A stretch of DNA of 64,000 bases from Stomoxys calcitrans. Its lineage: Eukaryota > Arthropoda > Insecta > Diptera > Muscidae. The notes under the pieces are model-generated. The model had not been told where the DNA came from. It worked only from the letters and a program-made list of their open reading frames with translations, and searched no databases. Positions within the stretch are counted from its first letter, which is position 1. Each line of letters opens with the position of its first letter. This document shows, one piece after another, positions 58,216 through 64,000 of this stretch. A program made the translations under genes and the position numbers. The stretch spans positions 1,798,001 through 1,862,000 of the forward strand of contig NC_081556.1 of assembly GCF_963082655.1 (NCBI RefSeq). The letters run 5' to 3'.

Positions 58216-59788
58216 CTATAGGTTGGTTTTTATATTTCGGGATTAGAGAACACAAAAATAAATATAAATCATCGAAAATCGCTTTATTCTTTTTCAAAAT
58301 ATTCCCCATTGAGATCTATACACTTTTGCATGCAAACTGCAAACTTGCCAATGAACATTCCATTAAGGAACTGGGGCAAACTTCTCACAAATCAATGAGT
58401 GCTGTCCGATTCAATTTTAATCTCAATGATAAGGGATCTCCTCTTTATAGACGAGTCTGAACGGCGTGCCGCAGAGCGACACCTACTTGGGGAGAAGTTT
58501 TTACATGGCAAAGTAGCTCACAAATATCACCACCATTAAGAGGGGATTACCACCGCTGAAAATTTTTCTGATGTTCCGGCGTTTAGCGTCATAGGCGGAC
58601 ATGCTAACCTCTGCGCTAGGGTGGCCTCCGCATGCGTTTGAACCAATTGTCGAAGCACTTTTGCCACTACGATTGAGGTATCTCAAAAACATGCATTCTG
58701 AGCGCATCAACAGCTTCTTCAGGTGTCGAAAAACGTTGACCTCTCATTTTAATTTTTACGTATGGGAATAAAAAGAAGTCTTTCAGTGCCAAGTCAGGAC
58801 TATATGGCGGGTGACTCATCAAATCAATGTTTTGAGTGCTCAAAAATGCAGTTGTTTGAGTCGATGTGTGGGAGCTCGTATTGTGGTGGTGAAGAGTGTT
58901 ACGTCATCGGCGGTTGGTTTTCCCGATTTCTTGGAAGACAACTGGCAAGCAAATGGTTGTGTACCACTCGGAATTGGCTGTTCTGCGTTGTTCTAGTGGT
59001 ACGACTGCGACATGTCAAGTTTTTCCGATAAAACAGGCAATCATTTACTTGGATATGCTTCTTGCGCGAGTAAATTTTTGTTGGATTTGACTCATCTTGA
59101 AACACCTATACAGATGACTGCTGTATACTTTCGGGCTCATACGCCTAAATTCACGATTCATCATCTGTCGCGATGTCATATACGTGTTTCGAAGCAACGC
59201 GATTTTATTTTTAGAACATTTTTTTTTCCGACCAATTGTAACGAGCCTATTTTTTAACGATTGACAAATTGTGTGGGATCCAACGCAAACAAATTTTTTC
59301 GATGGTCAAATGTTCATGCAATATTGAATGAATGCTGGTCCCACTAATGTCTCAATCTCACATGACAATCTTGCAATATCAGTTGGCGCACAGCATCAAT
59401 AAATTTTGGAACAACAACTGATTTTGGACGACCTTTACGAAATTCGTTTTGGAGTGAACTACGACCTCGGTTGAATTCATCGATAAACACTGGTCCTTGG
59501 TGGAGCTTCATCGCCAAAAACTGAATTAAGTTCATCGATGCGCTGTTGTTGAGTTAATCCATGTCGAAAAATGTAAAAAATAATCGCACGAAATGTTTAC
59601 GATTTAATTCCATTTTGTGGGCAAGCTGAATCTTTTAAGTCACTGTAAACAACACAAATAGCGCTCGTATGTCAATACGTTCTGAGTACATATAGCCTCA
59701 AAAATTTCAAGCTTTACGATAGAGCTGTCAGTTGGCAGATTGCAATACAAGGGTTGTGCAATCCCAAAATATAAAAGGCAGGTTGTAG
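58216..59788 (-). pseudogene. Inactive mariner transposon, split by a SINE
   Basis: The ends CTATAGGTTGGTTTTTATAT (58216) and the reverse complement of TATAAAAGGCAGGTTGTAG (59770-59788) form a diverged inverted repeat. Without the 296-bp SINE the element is about 1.27 kb, the usual mariner length. Reverse-strand text shows RKGRPKSVV (about 59430), a catalytic region where the usual HHDN reads HHHN (58880-58891, second Asp replaced by His), and HPPYSPDLALKDFFLFPYV with the third Asp retained. Frameshifts are numerous. The last codons are separated from the rest by the SINE. Confidence 0.88.
58334..58629 (-). mobile_element. SINE inserted in the mariner, GCATGC target duplication
   Basis: GCATGC occurs at 58328-58333 and 58630-58635. 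Between them lies a reversed SINE with head (GGAGGCCACCCTAGCGCAGA reading on the reverse strand) and tail (TTGCCAATGAACATTCC on the + strand). Box B is damaged. Confidence 0.9.
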
Positions 59789-59879
59789 ACTGATTTAGAC
59801 TGTACTTAGCGCGATTGCTGGAAGCCATAACAAAACACTCCCTGCAAAATTTTAGGCAAATCGTGGGGTTTAGCCAACT

Positions 59880-60195
59880 TTCATGCAGACACGGTAGCAG
59901 ATGAGGTGAATAGATAACGGGTGTATGTGGCCCTTGGAGAACGACCGCCTCCTAATGCACCTTAAGAAATTGACCTCAATTACGATCCGGCAGATGCTGT
60001 CGCCTCAACTGCCGATTGTGACCAGGGACCACACGACACACGTCCCCCGTTTAACTGCCCCGCCAGATCCACTCGACCATGACCCAGATCCCTCTTGACG
60101 CACCCCATTTTCGTCGCAAAGTTCCTAGGTCAGGATACTCAACAGAATCAAGCAGACAAAAGACAGAACACAACACACTGCTACAACAACGAAAA
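59880..60195 (+). pseudogene. LINE-A C-terminal and 3' end fragment
   Basis: TCATGCAGACACGGTAGCAG (also at 5327), GACCAGGGACCACACGACAC and a 3' end ACAACACACTGCTACAACAA match LINE-A C-terminus and tail. It is shortened by internal deletions. Confidence 0.8.
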
Positions 60196-60199
60196 TCAT

Positions 60200-60410
60200 T
60201 TTATATGGCAGCTATATCCAAGTACGAACCGATTTGGCGCATTTGGAATCCCCAACGACCTACATGAATAAAAAGTATATATGGAAAATTTCAAGCGGAT
60301 ATCTTTAGTCGTTCGTCTCTATCGTGTTTTTCACAGACTGATGGTTAGATTGCCTTAGAATGTCAAGAGGATAAGAAAATATACATTAGGGCGGGTTGAT
60401 TTGTATGGAT
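60200..60410 (-). repeat. DINE-like fragment
   Basis: TATATGGCAGCTATATCCAA, TTGGAATCCCCAACGACCTA and AATTTCAAGCGGATATC match 52795-52880 in the same orientation. A further piece is at 60660-60710. Confidence 0.7.
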
Positions 60411-62440
60411 AAAAAAAACTTAAAAATCGCATAGCAAAAACGTAAACTACAATCAATCCTAAGAAGTTTCTTCGAAAAAAGCATGTATCTGAAATAAAAT
60501 CCTAACCCGTGCCCTTCGACTTTAAATTTGTTGTGCCTGTTCTTTCGATATTCGATATCTGATATTCTTGTGATCAAGGTACAAGGTACAGGTACGCATT
60601 AGTTGCTTGATAATCGTAAAATTTTGCACAAGTCTCTTTTTTGGTCCAAGAACGAACGCTATTGATTTTGAATAAAACCGGTTCAGATTTAGATATAGCT
60701 CCCATATATATCTTTCTAGACATAATTTTATATATCTAGTAGCCATAATTTTGGTCCGATTTAATTTTTGCCTTAAAAAAATATTTTTTTTAATAAATAC
60801 CTTTATATTTCCCTCTAAAAGGAAGTATTACTAGCTTTAAATCCATAACGTTCCATAACACAACACAATAAAGCTATGAACCATAAAGCCTTTCGTACAT
60901 TATTTTAAACTTATCGACCAATTGTGTTGTAAAAAACCAAACAAAACAAGGCAATAATGGTTAAAGCCATTACGGCGGAATTTATGTGGACGAGCGGTTC
61001 CTTTGGTGGTTGGTCAATCGAATAAAATCAATCGATAATTAAGTAATTTTTAAAACATTTACTAAACAATTCATGTCCTCCATGCCTGGAATACCACACA
61101 CGTTGTGCTAAGCATCGAACCTTACAAGATTTGTAAGCATTTATGGCATTGGTCTGCTTGCTTGCCTGCCTGCCAGCTTGAGGCAGCACACACAACGCAG
61201 TGGTTGTTCACTTCATTGCCTTAAAGGTTCCCATAGTGGAAGTACGTGTGTAAGTGTATGTGGGTGGCGGCTCACAGGCTTTATTTGTAGCAATAACAAT
61301 TTGTATTGGCACCACATATACGGAGGGCTTTGTGTGCGTGAGTGGAGAATTCCCCCTTGGTTATTTAAGAGTCCCAAGGGATTCAATAACAATTGACAAC
61401 TAGTCGAGGCGATACAATGTTGCTCGCAACCAGAAGCTGGACCATGAATTGAGCAGCATTGAGACTTCCTATACTCCCCCCCCCCCCTCCCCCCTTCCTA
61501 TTCACCACACATGTCCCCAAACAAAAATAGAGCAAAAGCCGCAACACACAAAAGAGCAAATCTAAATGGGAAGACAAACAACTACCATACCCCAAGAAAA
61601 TTAAGTTAACTTGGGCATTGGAATGCCATGTGTCCATGTGTATGTGTGTGTGTGTGTGTGTGCTATTGTATGGAGTCATCTGGGCACAAAAGAGTTACTC
61701 CAATACTGCAGCAGCATTGTATGAAATGGAAAAACATACGGCTTTTTGCAATAGCAAAAACTTAACATTGATGAAGTGTATCAAGGAGTAGGAAGCACAC
61801 TGGGTCATGAAGTTGCATTTAAAACTTTAAAGCCGGATGGCCTTTGGGAAACAATTAAATGGCCTCTTCGTTGGCTTACTTAAAGTTTATGCCATTGTTC
61901 AAGAGTTAAGCTGAAACAACTATGGTCTACCTGTAAGCCTGGTATAGAATAGGGGAGACGAGTACTTTAAACCACTGTGTGTTTAATGCGCCCAGAGGAG
62001 GGAACAGCAGCAGGAGCAGCAGCAAGTGTCAATAGCAGTTTCGTTTTCATTCCATTTGATTTATGCTGCTGCAATAAAGCAAATAATGCTGATGACGACG
62101 ATGATACTATCACTGTGTTCAATGTCTACGAAAACAACTGTGCTGTACGGCTTCAGCTTTAGCTACTGCTATGGCTATTGTTGAAGATCCTCAGCAATTG
62201 CGGCACATACACCACCATGATACCAAAATTGGGCTGTAGATTCGCAAAGAAAGAAAAACTAGAGAAACCAATTCCCATAGCTATTAAAACAAAATAAGCA
62301 AATACACAGATACAACACACACGCACACACACATGTGCAAGGCTCACAAAGATAGGTTGGCCAATAAAAAGTTGTAAAAGGGTGTGGGAGCTAAGGAGTG
62401 AAAGAAAAAAAAAATAGGAAAACATGGTGGATCAGAACAA
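60411..62440 (+). other. Repeat-poor intronic DNA, no gene supported
   Basis: Contains a C run (61478-61488), GT run 61646-61662, and AGCAGCAGGAGCAGCAGC near 62008. No exon supported. Confidence 0.5.
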
Positions 62441-62444
62441 CAGA

Positions 62445-63270
62445 AAAAAAGGGCCAATCGAACAGATAGACGGACCGATCAAAAGACGGATGTACAGACA
62501 GAGGAACGTACAGTCGGTTGGATGGACAGATAGATGTACGGATAGATGGACGGATAGATCAACAGACGCATGTACAAACTAAGAGATGCAAAGTCGGGTG
62601 GACGGACAGATTAACAGCCAGTCGGACGGACGTTTAAATGGATGCGCAAACAGACGGACGGACAGATCAGACGCAGGATGTATAGATTGGCAGACGGATG
62701 GACGGACAGTGAGATGAACGGACAGATCAACAGATGGGTTAACATTCAACAATTGGTGGTACAGCCGGAGGGAAGGGCAGTCAGATGGATATGAAGACAG
62801 ACGGACGGACAGATTAACACAATTTGCTAACACTGAATGTGCGCTACTGTTTGCTTCTCCTACGCCTGTGGGGATAGGAATTTGTGTGCCATTGTTTGTT
62901 GTTGCCCATCAATGCTACAGACTGACAAATGGATGGACAGTCAGATGGAAGATCATACGAAAGTACAGACAGACAGATAGATGAACAAAAATGGCTAGAT
63001 CGACTCATATTCTCACTTTGATCAAGAACAATATTTCGAGGTGCTACAAGCACAATGAAACAGATAGAATACCTCCTGCCTATAGTGGGGCTACAAAATG
63101 GACATTAAGTGGTATCTAAATGGATGTACAGACAAACGGACGGACAGACAGATTGATGGATGGATATGGCTAGATCGACTCATATTCTCACTTCGATCAA
63201 GAATAATATTTCGAGATGCTACGAGGGCAATGTAACAGATACTATACCCCCCTACCTAAAGTGGGGCTAA
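62445..63270 (-). repeat. Expanded GGAC/GACA tract with two DINE-like ends
   Basis: About 350 bp (62455-62815) of degenerate GACGGACAGATCAACAGACG-type text, then two copies of the element end: GGCTAGATCGACTCATATTC at 62993-63012 and again at 63168-63187, each followed by AATATTTCGAGGTGCTAC-like sequence and a CCTA...GTGGGGCTA terminus. The normal family has only ~30 bp of this tract. Confidence 0.75.
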
Positions 63271-63335
63271 AAAAAATCATAAAAAAATTTTTGGCATTCA
63301 AAAATAAAAAAAATGAAATAAACTCACCGGTCTGT

Positions 63336-63657
63336 GAAGCCACCGTAGCGCAGAGGTTAGCATGTCCGCCTATGACGCTGAACGCCTGGGTTAGAATCCT
63401 GGCGAAAACATCATGAAAATTTTCAGCGGTGATTATCCTCTCCTAATGCTGGCGACATTTGGGAGGTACTGTAGCATTTGGTATGACAGCCATTAAAAAC
63501 TTCCCCACAAAGAGGTGTCACACTGCGGTACGCCGTTCGGACTCAGCTATAAAAAGGAGGCCCATTATTATTGAGCTTAAACTTGAATAGGACAGCACTC
63601 ATTGATATGTACAAAGTTTGCCCTTGCTCCTTAAGGGAATGTTCATAGGGAAATTTG
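63336..63657 (+). mobile_element. SINE copy, tandem partner 1
   Basis: It has head GAAGCCACCGTAGCGCAGAG (box A), box B-like GGGTTAGAATCC, body GGACTCAGCTATAAAAAGGAG and tail GGGAATGTTCATAGGG. It is followed after GCATCATGCATCAT by the next copy. Confidence 0.88.
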
Positions 63658-63670
63658 CATCATGCATCAT

Positions 63671-63980
63671 GGAGGCCACCGTAGCGCAGAGGTTAGCAAT
63701 TACGCCTGGGTTCAAATAATCCTGGCGAGACCATCAGAAAATATTTTTTAGCGGTGTTTTTCCCCTCCTAATGCCGGCAACATTTCTGAGGTACTATGTA
63801 TAGCCTCTTTCTAAAGAGGCGTCGCACTGCGGCACGCCGTTCGAACTCGGCTATAAAAAGGAGGCCTCTTATCATTGAGCTTAAACTTGAATCAGACTGC
63901 GCTGACTCATTGATATGTGAGAAGTTTGCCCCTGTTCCTTTGTGAAATGTTCATGGGCAAAATTTGTAAATTTGCATCAT
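63671..63980 (+). mobile_element. SINE copy, tandem partner 2
   Basis: It has head GGAGGCCACCGTAGCGCAGA. Box B is interrupted (GGGTTCAAATAATCC). Body TCGAACTCGGCTATAAAAAGG and a full tail end at GCATCATGTATCATGGAG, which again looks like a junction before another unit cut by the window end. Confidence 0.88.
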
Positions 63981-64000
63981 GTATCATGGAGCGAAATTTT

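Noticed and set aside
62579..62833. 84-residue Ser/Pro-rich reverse ORF
   Set aside because: It is the translation of the degenerate GGAC/GACA repeat tract.

Overview
The window looks like repeat-rich nuclear DNA of a higher (calyptrate, probably muscid) fly. This is inferred from three things: an AT-rich background with many CA/GT microsatellites, one Drosophila-style exon rich in Asn/Gln/His runs and ending in a GTAAGT donor, and a dense cover of insect transposons (mariner/Tc-like DNA elements, several non-LTR retrotransposon families, tRNA-derived SINEs). The species cannot be fixed from sequence alone. Nothing bacterial or viral was recognised.

Only one stretch is convincingly host protein-coding: a + strand first coding exon at 8693-9214 (174 codons, phase 0 at the donor), preceded by a 7-codon upstream ORF ending 2 nt before its ATG. 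No second exon was recognised, so the rest of the window to the right is best read as a very long intron (more than 54 kb), and the left 8.6 kb as 5' UTR/upstream DNA. I do not recognise the gene family.

Layout. 1-2857: tandem-repeat element interrupted by a 607-bp palindromic transposon. 3262-4522: a full tandem-repeat element joined to a LINE-A fragment (4550-5565), which ends next to a SINE-like insertion with 11-bp target duplications. 6.1-7.3 kb: retrotransposon fragments. 7.3-9.2 kb: host upstream region and exon. 10-16.6 kb: two oppositely oriented LINE-B copies (RT plus RNase H) with DNA elements between. 16.6-18.4 kb: low-repeat intronic DNA. 19-21.1 kb: a mosaic of LINE-B, -C, -D and -E 3' fragments. 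21.4-22.1 kb: a 733-bp foldback element. 23.9-27.7 kb: inverted SINE pair, LINE-A with endonuclease and a 2A-like motif, and another tandem-repeat element. 28.1-28.7 kb: second 607-bp element in the opposite orientation. 29.6-34.2 kb: a second array family, 29-bp minisatellite pieces and SINEs. 35.9-37.5 kb: LINE-C. 40.2-41.8 kb: a large 29-bp minisatellite. 41.9-45.7 kb: mostly unique DNA. 45.7-55.3 kb: LINE-B, arrays, LINE-D and SINEs. 55.3-58.2 kb: unique DNA. 58.2-59.8 kb: a dead mariner split by a SINE. 60.4-62.4 kb: unique DNA. 62.4-64 kb: an expanded GGAC/GACA tract and two tandem SINEs.

The main biological themes are non-autonomous elements. (i) A 607-bp transposon is made of two inverted copies of a transposase 5' end around a catalytic-core fragment. 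(ii) Several divergent repeat families share a ~151-154-bp tandem unit and hairpin/inverted ends, resembling DINE-1/Helentron elements with central tandem repeats. (iii) Short elements look like head-to-tail deletion derivatives of a LINE with a 2A-like motif. (iv) LINE 3' ends carry CCTAA pentamers. All TE coding regions seen are 5'-truncated, frameshifted or carry catalytic substitutions; none looks autonomous.
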